Assembly: GCF_022129445.1 (NCBI RefSeq)
Contig: NZ_JADQAQ010000007.1
Coordinates: 62,001 to 126,000, forward strand
DNA length: 64,000 nt
Origin: Photobacterium sp. Ph5
GTDB lineage: Bacteria > Pseudomonadota > Gammaproteobacteria > Enterobacterales > Vibrionaceae
Reading direction: 5' to 3'
The notes under the pieces were generated by a model. It made no database searches, was not told where the DNA came from, and worked only from the letters and a program-made list of their open reading frames with translations. The position numbers and the translations under genes were made by a program. The first letter of the stretch is position 1, and each line of letters begins with the position of its first letter. Positions 1 through 8,441 of the stretch are shown one piece after another.

Positions 1-1
1 A

Positions 2-313
2 TACAAAGGTGTAGGTGTGATTGAAGCACCTCGTGGTTTATTAAGTCACTGGCTACGTATTAAAGACGGTTTAGTTGAAAACTATCAAGCGGTTGTTCCT
101 ACCACATGGAACGCAAGCCCAATTGATGGCAACGGCAAAATTGCACCTTATGAAGCTTCTTTAGTTGGCTTAAAGTTAGAAGATCCAACTAAGCCTCTTG
201 AAGTTCTTCGTGTGATCCACTCATTTGACCCATGCATGGCGTGTTCAGTACACGTGATGGATTACAAAGGCCAATCTTTGAGTGAATTCCGTATTCCAGC
301 ACAAGCAGTGTAA
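2..313 (+). CDS. hyaB: [NiFe]-hydrogenase large subunit, C-terminal part (partial)
   Basis: This is the 3' end of an uptake-hydrogenase large subunit; the start lies outside the window and the open frame runs from the first complete codon to TAA. The distal Ni ligand motif DPCMACSVH is visible near the C-terminus. In this family it provides two cysteine ligands of the NiFe site and the His after which the maturation protease cuts; the tail VMDYKGQSLSEFRIPAQAV would be removed by HyaD. HyaC and HyaD follow directly, 11 bp downstream, which fits a membrane-bound periplasmic group 1 H2-uptake enzyme. The small subunit gene must lie upstream, off the window. High confidence. Confidence 0.95.
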   Translation, partial: YKGVGVIEAPRGLLSHWLRIKDGLVENYQAVVPTTWNASPIDGNGKIAPYEASLVGLKLEDPTKPLEVLRVIHSFDPCMACSVHVMDYKGQSLSEFRIPAQAV

Positions 314-324
314 GGAAGGAATTT

Positions 325-1068
325 ATGTCAACAGATACAGTGTTGTACAAACGATCCTATGTTTTCTCTTTTATTATACGTTTATGTCACTGGCTCCGTG
401 CTTTTGCCATATTTGGTTTAGTCATCACAGGCTTTTATATTGCTTGGCCATTTTTGGTTGCGCCAGATAGCACTAACGTATTAGAGCAAGGCTGGGTGCG
501 TTTTGCCCATGAAGTGCTTGGATTCATCCTTGTGGCCATCACCTTAATTCGTGCTTATTTATTCTTCTTTAGTCGCAGTAACGTTGAACGTCGCTCGGTG
601 AAAGATGCAGTAAGTCCGAATAGCTGGGTGAAGCAAATCAAAGCCTATTTTTGGGTTGGGCAACCACCCCATCATGGTGCTTACGGTCCATTACAGTTAG
701 TGGTATATGCGGGTATTTCTATCGCTGCCATTTTTATGTGTGTCACAGGCTTAACCTTATATGCCAACGTGTATCACCTTGGTATGGGTGGCCTATTCTG
801 GCAGCCAGCTGAGTGGGTAACCTATGCTATGGGCGGATTAGCTAACGTTCGTGAATGGCACCACATAATAACTTGGGCGTTCATCGTGTTTGTCTTAATT
901 CACGTTTACATGGTGATTTGGACCGGTATTCGATTCCGCAATGGCTCAGCTGACGCCATTATGTCGGGTTTTGATTACCACCCTGTGCACGTTAAAGATA
1001 AGAACAAGAGTAACCACCCAGTTCAACATCATACTCACCACACAAATACTGACCATAAAGGCCACTAG
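325..1068 (+). CDS. hyaC: Ni/Fe-hydrogenase b-type cytochrome subunit
   Basis: A 247-residue integral membrane protein with four hydrophobic segments (about 20-45, 58-80, 127-150 and 180-205) and several intramembrane histidines (LCHWLRAF, FAHEVLGF, EWHHIITW, VLIHVYMV), the pattern of HyaC-type di-haem cytochrome b. In the family it anchors the hydrogenase dimer and passes electrons from H2 to quinone. The C-terminal tail is unusually rich in histidine (HPVQHHTHHTNTDHKGH); this could bind nickel, but that is inference. It lies 11 bp after hyaB and 5 bp before hyaD, so the three are surely cotranscribed. Confidence 0.93.
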   Translation: MSTDTVLYKRSYVFSFIIRLCHWLRAFAIFGLVITGFYIAWPFLVAPDSTNVLEQGWVRFAHEVLGFILVAITLIRAYLFFFSRSNVERRSVKDAVSPNSWVKQIKAYFWVGQPPHHGAYGPLQLVVYAGISIAAIFMCVTGLTLYANVYHLGMGGLFWQPAEWVTYAMGGLANVREWHHIITWAFIVFVLIHVYMVIWTGIRFRNGSADAIMSGFDYHPVHVKDKNKSNHPVQHHTHHTNTDHKGH

Positions 1069-1073
1069 CACTA

Positions 1074-1619
1074 ATGAAGATATTGCTACTTGGTATTGGC
1101 AATGTCTTGTACGCCGACGAAGGAGTCGGCGTACATTTCGTCAATTACCTCACCGAAAACTACCGCTTTTCACACCCAGAACATCAGATTGATCTCGTGG
1201 ATGGCGGTACCCTTGCGCATAGTTTGATCCCAACCTTAACCCAATATGATCACCTTATTGTGATTGATACTGTTAATGCTGCTGGTGTAGATGCTGGCGA
1301 AGTGTACTTTTTCGATTTTGATAAAGCGCCACCAGAGATCGACTGGCAAGGCAGTGCCCATGAAGTAGAAATGCTGCAAACATTGATCATGATGGAATTG
1401 GTCGGCGATCGCCCTAAAACATTCGTATTAGGTGTTACCCCTACTGTACTCGAGCCGATGCATTTAGGACTAACACCTAAAATTTATGCTGCTATTCCTA
1501 CTATGGAATCAGCGATTCTGAATCATTTAACGGATTTGGGTATTACCTGCGAACGCGTAAACAATATTGAGATTAATAGCTTGATCCCAACCGCTTATAA
1601 ACGAGGAGTAGATGCATGA
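1074..1619 (+). CDS. hyaD: Hydrogenase maturation endopeptidase HyaD/HybD family
   Basis: A 181-residue soluble protein beginning MKILLLGIGNVLYADEGVG, the family hallmark with Glu16. Asp65 (VIDTV) and a histidine near residue 96 (GSAHEVEML) complete the Ni-binding triad known in HybD. The enzyme senses Ni in the large subunit and removes its C-terminal peptide, the last step of active-site assembly. The start is 5 bp after hyaC, and the stop overlaps the next start as ATGA, so translation is likely coupled to the HypF-like gene. Confidence 0.93.
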   Translation: MKILLLGIGNVLYADEGVGVHFVNYLTENYRFSHPEHQIDLVDGGTLAHSLIPTLTQYDHLIVIDTVNAAGVDAGEVYFFDFDKAPPEIDWQGSAHEVEMLQTLIMMELVGDRPKTFVLGVTPTVLEPMHLGLTPKIYAAIPTMESAILNHLTDLGITCERVNNIEINSLIPTAYKRGVDA

Positions 1620-3358
1620 AATTAATTCAATTTTCTTTTAAATGCTCACGCCAAGTGCCGTTTTATGCGCAATTATGTAATGACTATTTAGCCAATGAAC
1701 CTTATGAAATTACCATTGGTTTTGTTAAAAATCGTTATCTAATTGAAGCGGTCGGTGAACAAGCACAACTTGAAGCATTAGCTGAAAAAATTGCCAATGA
1801 TTTCCTGCTTTCCATTTGGTTAGTTGAATCTAAAGTGGAAGAAATCATCCATCGTGAAGGCAGTATTGTCCCTCTGGTTAATACTCAACATCACTTACCC
1901 TTTTGCCAACATTGCGAGCCGTTATTAGGCGATAACCAATCGCCACAATTTGGTGAGTTAGCATTACCTTGTGTATGTTGTCATGGCGAGCAGCGTTTAC
2001 ATCAAGCAATCAGTATTAACCAAGTAAAAGTTTGGGCTAATGATATTCTTACCACTGGCAATGTGTTATTTACCTTAACTACAGAGCAAGGTAAGCATCA
2101 GGTATTCCAACTCAGTACAACACCGGTTTTAACCTCATCGCAAGAACGCCCACAAATTCTGATCTGTAATCCTAATAATGTACCTTTGCATTTCTTTACT
2201 CCATCAGAACACGTATTCGCGTTATCAAGCCTTGAGAAACCGCGCGTTACGGTACAGCCCAAAGCGAAACATCATCAATTACAGGATCCCTTGTATGATT
2301 TGTGTTTTAGCTATAATCGCGTGCTCACAGTGCTGACTGAAATTTTACGTCAACAAGGCGTTGATTTCGTATTTATTGATACCAACCATTGGCAACCCTT
2401 AATTACATGGATTGAAAAAGGTTGGAGCCAAGTCGATAGCGATCCTGAACTTGATCTTCCAGTGTCAATCAAAGCCCTTGAACCCTTACACGATCAAGCT
2501 TGCATTAACGGCTTAAATGCTTATTGGCATAAACGTCGTATTCATTTCGACTACAAACCAAATCATCCAAACGATGTCCCCTCTCACGCGCTGCCTATTT
2601 GTGCGTTGCATGGCGGTAATATTGAATCAGGTAACGGGCGTAATACCGCGGTTATATATTTTGGTCGATATGCTGCAGGTGAAATTGTTTGCCAAGATAA
2701 ATTTACCCGTACAGATAGCTTTTTAGTACTGCCTAGCTTGCCGCAAACAGGGCATGAAATTATTCGCCTGATGACCGCAGGAGAACAAGCGACGATTCTT
2801 GCTAAATTTAAAGAATCCCGACCTGAGAGCTACCATGCACTAAGCCAAATTCATCTTGAAGATAGTTATAATCAGTTATCGGGGTTATTTGCTGTCGCTG
2901 CCACCATCCTTGGCTTATCAACATCCAGTACTAATAGTATTCAATACTTAAACGATGCACTGATCGCTAAAGCATTACAAAACAGCGGGCAAAAAGGCCA
3001 TCGCGTTGATTACCCACTAGATATGGTAGATGGCAAACGTACCATTGAATGGGCTAAAACCCTCGGAAGTCTGATGAGCTTCAGCTTAGTTGTCGACAAA
3101 TCAGAACATGATAAGCTTGCTTTTGGCATCATGGATTCATTAGCTGACTTTATTGCTAACTGGTTAGAACGTATAGACGAAACCACAGGCTTAAATGCTG
3201 TGGTTTTAGCAGGCAGTGATTTTGCCAATGAAGTGCTAACTGAACGTCTATCACTCCGTGTAGGTAAAAACTTTGCTATTACTGTTAACCGTCAATTAGA
3301 ACTCGATGGCAGTAACCTAAGTGCCGGTGCGTTATACCTAAAGATGCGTCGCCGTTAA
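1616..3358 (+). CDS. Degenerate HypF-like hydrogenase maturation protein
   Basis: A 580-residue protein colinear with HypF (about 750 residues) but eroded. Residues 1-75 resemble the acylphosphatase domain, with the GVGFRPF loop replaced by RQVPFYAQL so the catalytic Arg is absent. Two Cys pairs (CQHC, CVCC) recall the zinc fingers, of which HypF has two longer sets. The middle matches the end of the YrdC-like domain (LSSLEKPRVTV; FSYNRVLTVLTEIL) without its KGIGGFHL motif. The C-terminal half follows the Kae1-like carbamoyltransferase domain (SGLFAVAATILG; VVLAGSDFANEVL; LDGSNLSAGALYL) but lacks the HHHAH metal site and the NR of GGVFxNR. It overlaps hyaD by 4 bp. I infer a scaffold or carbamoyl-carrier role; a divergent working HypF is the alternative. 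Confidence 0.7.
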   Translation: MKLIQFSFKCSRQVPFYAQLCNDYLANEPYEITIGFVKNRYLIEAVGEQAQLEALAEKIANDFLLSIWLVESKVEEIIHREGSIVPLVNTQHHLPFCQHCEPLLGDNQSPQFGELALPCVCCHGEQRLHQAISINQVKVWANDILTTGNVLFTLTTEQGKHQVFQLSTTPVLTSSQERPQILICNPNNVPLHFFTPSEHVFALSSLEKPRVTVQPKAKHHQLQDPLYDLCFSYNRVLTVLTEILRQQGVDFVFIDTNHWQPLITWIEKGWSQVDSDPELDLPVSIKALEPLHDQACINGLNAYWHKRRIHFDYKPNHPNDVPSHALPICALHGGNIESGNGRNTAVIYFGRYAAGEIVCQDKFTRTDSFLVLPSLPQTGHEIIRLMTAGEQATILAKFKESRPESYHALSQIHLEDSYNQLSGLFAVAATILGLSTSSTNSIQYLNDALIAKALQNSGQKGHRVDYPLDMVDGKRTIEWAKTLGSLMSFSLVVDKSEHDKLAFGIMDSLADFIANWLERIDETTGLNAVVLAGSDFANEVLTERLSLRVGKNFAITVNRQLELDGSNLSAGALYLKMRRR

Positions 3359-3369
3359 TTGAATATAAA

Positions 3370-3405
3370 AATAATAAAGCTCTATTAATTTAGAGCTTTA
3401 TTATT
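3370..3405. terminator. Bidirectional intrinsic terminator
   Basis: Perfect 15-bp inverted repeat around a 6-base loop, with AAAGCTCTA / TAGAGCTTT at its core and A/T runs on both sides. It lies just after the hya operon and before the end of the convergent minus-strand gene, and can serve both. Confidence 0.75.
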
Positions 3406-3467
3406 AATTTTACATTCTAATTAATTTTATATAAATATTTAGGGTGGTTTTAAATTATATTCAAAAT

Positions 3468-4187
3468 CTATAGGTGATGTATTAATGCTTTACATGCTTT
3501 ATCGCCGCTACTTAACATCAATAAGTTTTTATATTGGCAGACCTCAAACCAATTCGTTCCATGTTGATCTAATGCCTCTGCTTCAAAAACATCTAAAGTA
3601 ATATTATTACTACGGCTATATTGGTATAACTCAACCTTTTCACCGCTCCATACACCTTCCCATCCATCCATTGCACCTATAGATTTGAAATTTAGATGTT
3701 TTTCTTTTTTAAAACCCCAGCTAACTGTTTCATCAATATTTGTTAAAATAGCCTCATCATTAAAACCAATCGCACTAAAATGCAGCGGGCCAACATCAAC
3801 TTTTGATTTATCTTTAAACTGACTTACTATATAAGCTGAATCTTCTTTATTTTTCGCCTGAATTAAACAGTTATGATAACTATATATGGTTTTAACTTTT
3901 ATCGGCTTATTATTAATAACAAGGTCAGTGTCATTCATCTTTAAACACGTTTCTTTTTTCTCTTGAGTAAAAAATGTAATCATATTAAAGTCAGCATCAT
4001 AGGCTGCAACACTATTCCCCATATTACTAATCACCATCGGAAATAAACCAATTTTATTGCTTTCCCACACCTCAGAGTTAAATGATGCAGCATTTCCCTT
4101 AGTTGTTAAAATAGCAAATACCATCACTATAATTATATTTCTCAATCTTAATCCACTGTAAAAACGTAATTGATTGTTATAGTTCAT
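3468..4187 (-). CDS. Secreted hypothetical protein
   Basis: I do not recognise this 239-residue protein. The start chosen (MNYNNQLRF) has a strong GAGGTGG ribosome-binding site; a longer frame starts 29 codons upstream inside the next gene and has none. Residues 15-33 form a hydrophobic signal-peptide core ending GNA, so the mature protein should be periplasmic or secreted. Four or five cysteines (ETCLKM, YHNCLI, EVCQYK, DKACKA) suggest disulfides. No transmembrane segment follows. Its start is only 7 bp from the stop of the aminotransferase gene, so the two may be cotranscribed, but I see no functional link. Confidence 0.7.
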   Translation of the reverse strand: MNYNNQLRFYSGLRLRNIIIVMVFAILTTKGNAASFNSEVWESNKIGLFPMVISNMGNSVAAYDADFNMITFFTQEKKETCLKMNDTDLVINNKPIKVKTIYSYHNCLIQAKNKEDSAYIVSQFKDKSKVDVGPLHFSAIGFNDEAILTNIDETVSWGFKKEKHLNFKSIGAMDGWEGVWSGEKVELYQYSRSNNITLDVFEAEALDQHGTNWFEVCQYKNLLMLSSGDKACKALIHHL

Positions 4188-4194
4188 ATCCACC

Positions 4195-5028
4195 TCATTT
4201 TTTACTTTGATAGTGTAACCAAAACTCACGCCAGACCTCACCCGGCTGCCCAGAGCCAATACAGTGATCATCAATCCTTATTACAGGTTTAAGTTCTTCA
4301 ATAGAATTGGAAACCCACACTTCATCAGCTTTTTCCAATGTTTTTTTATCGGGCGCTATTTCATAGACTTGATATTGCAATTTTTCAGCAATTTGAAGAA
4401 TAATATGACGCGTAATTCCCGGCAGAATATTATCAATCGGAGGTGTATAAATGACCTTATCTTTGACCATAAACAAATTGCTACTAGCAGCTTCAACCAC
4501 GTATCCATTACGTATAAATAACGCTTCATCCTGTGGTTTCCCCTCTAAATAAAGTCGCCGATATGCCATCACATTTGCTAATAAGCTCGTTGCTTTTATA
4601 TGACAATTTAGCCAGCGCTTATCACTTTGTAATATTGCAGCACAGCCAGGATATGAAAGATCAATAGGAGACGTAAATGGCGTTGCAAAGATTAATACTG
4701 ACGGTGCTACTTTGACAGGAAAGCGGTGATTTCTCGATTCTTCAACTCCTCGTGTTACTTGGATATAAATCATCTGAGTTGCTTCTGCTTCAATGATTAT
4801 ATTACTTATCAACTCTCGCCAATCAAGTAAGCTATAAGGTGATTCAATACCAACAGCACTTAAACCATTCAATAATCGCTGAAGATGAAGTTCGCCTTCT
4901 AGCATCTTTCCGCTATATACAGGTATAACCTCATAAATACTATCTCCAAATAAAAAACCGCGATCAAACGGTGATATCGCAACCTCATTTAAAGGCATGT
5001 ATTTACCATTAAAAAACGCCAAGTTCAT
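4195..5028 (-). CDS. dat: Class IV PLP aminotransferase, D-amino-acid transaminase type
   Basis: Branched-chain/D-alanine aminotransferase fold: FFNGKYMPLNEVAISPFDRGF at the N-terminus, the HIKATSLLANVMA segment with the PLP-binding Lys, VEAASSNLFMVKD, and LPGITRHIILQIA. It fits D-amino-acid transaminases (pyruvate/D-alanine with 2-oxoglutarate/D-glutamate) better than IlvE, though 4-amino-4-deoxychorismate lyase is the same fold. The start is set at MNLAFF (277 residues), behind GGAA; two upstream ATGs in the same frame lack a ribosome-binding site. The gene is divergent from a LysR regulator 99 bp away, which may control it. Confidence 0.8.
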   Translation of the reverse strand: MNLAFFNGKYMPLNEVAISPFDRGFLFGDSIYEVIPVYSGKMLEGELHLQRLLNGLSAVGIESPYSLLDWRELISNIIIEAEATQMIYIQVTRGVEESRNHRFPVKVAPSVLIFATPFTSPIDLSYPGCAAILQSDKRWLNCHIKATSLLANVMAYRRLYLEGKPQDEALFIRNGYVVEAASSNLFMVKDKVIYTPPIDNILPGITRHIILQIAEKLQYQVYEIAPDKKTLEKADEVWVSNSIEELKPVIRIDDHCIGSGQPGEVWREFWLHYQSKK

Positions 5029-5127
5029 ACTATTCCGTTCAGTCATTATTAGAATCATCAAACTACCTAATAACATCAGGTTATGCGATGATTATGCTAT
5101 AAACAAACGACTTATGGTTATCCAATC

Positions 5128-6120
5128 ATGACAAAGAGTTATACTAGGCATCGTTATCAACAGCTACCATCACAGCAATCTATTCGTGTTTTCGAGTCTG
5201 CAGCACGCCATTTAAACTTTACACTGGCAGCTGAAGAACTTTCGATCACGCAAAGTGGTGTTAGCAAACAAATTAAAGGTTTAGAGCGATTCTTAAATAC
5301 ATCTCTCTTTATAAGAAAAGGGCAAAAGATTGATTTAACAGAGACTGGACGTTTATTTTATACTGGCTGTGTAGAGGCATTAGACTGCCTACAACAAGCT
5401 ATTGATACGATTCAGGGTCAAGCCGGTCAATTACGCTTACAAGCCCCACCAACCTTTGCGAGTCGTTGGTTAATTCCACGTATGGAACTACTTCACAAAA
5501 ACCTACCTGAACTATCGCTACATATCGAAACAACGTGGTTACGGACTATCACAGACTATATTCAAACAGAACCCAACCAATTAGTCATTCATGCTTGTAT
5601 TAATTACCCTTTTAATAATTTGCGAACAGAATTACTACGTGAAGAGTCGTTATTTGTAGTCGTTTCACCTGATTACCTTGCCCGCAATGGTCAAATAAAG
5701 TCAGCGCAAGATCTTGTTAATCATACTTTACTGCATACTCGATTAGATGGTCACATTCATTGGGAAGCTTGGGCTAAAGCAATGCAACTCCATAATTTTG
5801 ATACAACAACGGGTTATGAATTTGACACATTGGATATGGCATTGTCTGCTGCAGAAAATGGTTTAGGCGTCTTAATCTGTGATTTTTTATTTGCTTTTGA
5901 AGCACTCACTAATGGGCGTCTCGTCATCCCGTTTAACATGCCAATAATTACGGGGTTACGATATGTGCTTCTCAGTCAACCCAATAGACACTATCAGCCA
6001 TTACAACAGAGTTATCTTAACTGGCTATATCAGCAAATTAAGCAAGATAATCAAGAAATGGAACAATACCTTATAGATCTCGGCTTCGATATTTCAGAAC
6101 GTAGAAAAGGCATTTTATAA
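5128..6120 (+). CDS. LysR-family transcriptional regulator (GcvA-like)
   Basis: A 330-residue regulator with an N-terminal winged helix-turn-helix (SIRVFESAARHLNFTLAAEE, then SITQSGVSKQIKGLE) and a periplasmic-binding-like effector domain (LRLQAPPTFASRWLIPR, LGVLICDFLFAFEAL). The LQAPPTFASRWL stretch and overall layout are typical of the GcvA/DsdC-like group of regulators of amino-acid genes. Divergent placement from the aminotransferase gene suggests control of that gene; the effector is unknown. No strong Shine-Dalgarno precedes the ATG. Confidence 0.85.
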   Translation: MTKSYTRHRYQQLPSQQSIRVFESAARHLNFTLAAEELSITQSGVSKQIKGLERFLNTSLFIRKGQKIDLTETGRLFYTGCVEALDCLQQAIDTIQGQAGQLRLQAPPTFASRWLIPRMELLHKNLPELSLHIETTWLRTITDYIQTEPNQLVIHACINYPFNNLRTELLREESLFVVVSPDYLARNGQIKSAQDLVNHTLLHTRLDGHIHWEAWAKAMQLHNFDTTTGYEFDTLDMALSAAENGLGVLICDFLFAFEALTNGRLVIPFNMPIITGLRYVLLSQPNRHYQPLQQSYLNWLYQQIKQDNQEMEQYLIDLGFDISERRKGIL

Positions 6121-6379
6121 ACGTAACGTTAGCCCTAATAAAATTAGCTTGTTCTAAAATCAGTATGGCGCAAGAAAAAAATCAAATAATATTTATAATC
6201 AGTCATTCTTGAATAATGAGAACATCAAAAAATCGCCATTTTTTTGACATCGGTTACATTGATTACACCTATGCAACATGATTAGCATGAAAAACTAGGC
6301 ACTAAAGCACCAAGATCTCAAAATGATTATAATGTGATTTTAATTATCTTTAGAATCATCTAAATTAATTCCATACCTA

Positions 6380-6459
6380 GCCGGTAATTAGGCCCCTTGC
6401 CTAGAAATAATCAGAATTCATTGATTATTAAGCCTCATTTAACGATGGGGCTTTTTTTA
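6380..6459 (+). ncRNA. Candidate structured small RNA or long 3' UTR ending in an intrinsic terminator
   Basis: Three successive hairpins read on the plus strand: TAGGC-CCCTT-GCCTA (6389-6403), ATAATCA-8 nt-TGATTAT (6407-6428), and AGCCTCAT-TTAACG-ATGGGGCT (6431-6452) followed by seven T. The nearest upstream plus-strand gene stops about 310 bp earlier, so this is either an independent small RNA or an unusually long 3' UTR. The 5' end is not defined; no known sRNA family was recognised. Confidence 0.4.
6431..6459 (+). terminator. Intrinsic terminator (candidate sRNA)
   Basis: 8-bp stem with one G:U pair, 6-base loop, then TTTTTTT. The T run occurs only on the plus strand, so it stops rightward transcription. 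Confidence 0.75.
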
Positions 6460-7001
6460 TTCCATTTCGAAGCCATTATTACACTTACATTTAATAAGGC
6501 TTATTTTTCATAAAGCACTTCTTATTACTCAATTAAAAGCATAATATAGCGACTTATTTTTCTTATATCACTGCTCTATACGTAGTGATACCAGCGTCAA
6601 AAAAACAGTCAGTTAATGATCATGCGTCTGTTTAAGATAATTTGTTAACAAAATGCAAACCCACTGACTGATAATACGATCTTGAAGTGCATAACGCTGT
6701 TATCCTTGAAATCTCTAAACCAATTGAAAAATACTTCTCAGACATCTAATCACAAACATCTTCAATTATACTGACAAAGGCAACGTAATAATGTAGGTGA
6801 CATTGTCACATATAAATTATAAATACAGATATCGGACTTTATAACAGTCCCGTAGTGTTATGATTATGCGCTAAGATTTCTGAATACTCGTGATATTTGC
6901 CATAAATATCACTGGAAGATCAAGCTGTAACATAATATCCAGTAGGCTGTGGCACAATCATTGATCCTTGCACCAAGTGAGATCAGTAGTAAATAGATCA
7001 C

Positions 7002-7043
7002 AAAAAAGGCAATAACGATAAAAACCAGTATTGCCTTTTTTTT
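7002..7043. terminator. Terminator of the hyp operon (bidirectional shape)
   Basis: Arms AAAAAAGGCAATA and TATTGCCTTTTTT around a 14-base loop. It lies 24 bp after the hypA stop on the minus strand; the A run gives a T tract in that direction too. Confidence 0.8.
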
Positions 7044-7066
7044 AGAACGTAATTTTTAGTGTGTTT

Positions 7067-7408
7067 TTACTCAAGCTCTAACTGCATCAGCATTAAATCT
7101 TCGCCATCAATTACCTCTGTACGATTACTTTGGCAATGGCTACATATAATACTGCGCTCGTTATGAGTGGTTTCTTGCCCACACTCGAAACACGATAACA
7201 CTAATGGTTGGATTTGCATTTCAAATATAGCGTCATGACAAACCCCTTCTAACTTAAAGGTTTGAAAGGCTGTTTCTAATAATGCAGGTTCAACACCGCT
7301 TAAAATACCGACTTTGATTGCAACACGAGTTACTTTGGTCGCATCATTATCTTCTGCATGTTGTTCGCATTGTTCAATTAAAGCGCCAACAATGGAATAT
7401 TCATGCAT
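7067..7408 (-). CDS. hypA: Hydrogenase nickel incorporation protein HypA
   Basis: A 113-residue protein starting MHEYSIV; the N-terminal Met-His-Glu is the known Ni ligand set. A zinc site is formed by two Cys pairs (CFECGQ, CSHCQS). HypA takes part with HypB in delivering nickel to the hydrogenase large-subunit precursor. It is the last gene of hypBCDEA, and its start overlaps the hypE stop by one base, so translation is probably coupled. Confidence 0.95.
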   Translation of the reverse strand: MHEYSIVGALIEQCEQHAEDNDATKVTRVAIKVGILSGVEPALLETAFQTFKLEGVCHDAIFEMQIQPLVLSCFECGQETTHNERSIICSHCQSNRTEVIDGEDLMLMQLELE

Positions 7409-8439
7409 TAACAGATCCTCGGAAGTAACTCACCTTGTGGTAAATCAAGGTAACGACGACTACCCCATCCGCTAGTTAAAATTACACGCCCTGCATAATC
7501 GTCACTGACTTCACCGATAATGGCAGCATCACCACACGCAGCAAATGCATTTAATACTTCTAATGCTTTTTCTGCTTGTTCCTGTGGTAGTGCGATAATA
7601 AATGTTCCTTCATTTGCAAGATCAAACGGTTCAAAACCGTATAACTCACAAAGGCCACGTACCTCTTCACTAACAGGTACGTCATCTTCAACCACATTGA
7701 TACCAATGCCAGATGCTTGCGCCCATTCGTTAAGTACTGCAGATAAGCCACCACGCGTGGCATCACGCATTGCATGAATATCAAGATCAGCAGCAATTAA
7801 CGCCTCAACTGCTGGCCACAAGGTATTGCAATCACTGATAAGTTCAGATTCTAGCGTTAGCCCTTCACGTGCCATTAAAATAGCAGCGCCATGACGACCA
7901 ATATCACGAGAAACAATGATTGCATCGCCCTGTTTTAGGTTACGTACTGAAATACCAGATTTGGTAATAGTGCCAACACCAGTGGTATTGATGAACAAAC
8001 CATCCGCACAGCCTTTCGGCACAACTTTAGTATCACCACACACGATCTTAGCACCAGAAATACTAAGCTCATTGGCCATGCTATCAACAATGGTTTTTAG
8101 ATTAGCAACATCAAAGCCTTCTTCGATGATCACACTGCAACTCAAATACTGAGGTTTTGCGCCCATCATTGCGAGATCATTCACCGTACCTGCAATGGCT
8201 AATTTACCGATATTGCCACCAGCAAAAAACAATGGCGAAACCGTAAAGGAATCGGTAGTAAAAGCCGTTTTACCTTCCAGTGTTAAAACCGCAGCATCTT
8301 CTTCATTACGAAGGATATCGTTATCAAACGCTTTAAAGAATAAGCCTTTGATCAGCTTATTCATTTCCTGACCACCGCCACCGTGACTTAATTGAATCGA
8401 CTTGGTCGTAGACAGGGTTGTTAAATCAATATCAGTCAT
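7408..8439 (-). CDS. hypE: Hydrogenase maturation protein HypE
   Basis: A 343-residue PurM-like ATP-binding protein. [14 protein letters not shown] at the N-terminus and the C-terminal PRIC are diagnostic; the last Cys receives the carbamoyl group from HypF and is dehydrated to thiocyanate, the source of the CN ligands of the active-site iron. The intact C-terminal Cys shows that a carbamoyl donor reaction is expected in this organism, which matters because no canonical HypF is in the window. It starts 2 bp from the hypD stop. Confidence 0.96.
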   Translation of the reverse strand: MTDIDLTTLSTTKSIQLSHGGGGQEMNKLIKGLFFKAFDNDILRNEEDAAVLTLEGKTAFTTDSFTVSPLFFAGGNIGKLAIAGTVNDLAMMGAKPQYLSCSVIIEEGFDVANLKTIVDSMANELSISGAKIVCGDTKVVPKGCADGLFINTTGVGTITKSGISVRNLKQGDAIIVSRDIGRHGAAILMAREGLTLESELISDCNTLWPAVEALIAADLDIHAMRDATRGGLSAVLNEWAQASGIGINVVEDDVPVSEEVRGLCELYGFEPFDLANEGTFIIALPQEQAEKALEVLNAFAACGDAAIIGEVSDDYAGRVILTSGWGSRRYLDLPQGELLPRIC

Positions 8440-8441
8440 TA

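Larger units (their letters stand above)
6121..7066. other. 946-bp non-coding stretch between the LysR gene and hypA
   Basis: No convincing reading frame on either strand. It holds a run of three hairpins ending in an intrinsic terminator (6389-6459, listed as a candidate ncRNA), a consensus -35 hexamer TTGACA at 6244-6249 without a good -10, small hairpins at 6834-6850 (GGACT/AGTCC) and 6890-6912 (GTGATATTT/AAATATCAC), an 8-bp inverted repeat CAGTCAGT/ACTGACTG around 6606-6690, and the bidirectional terminator after hypA at 7002-7043. Confidence 0.7.
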
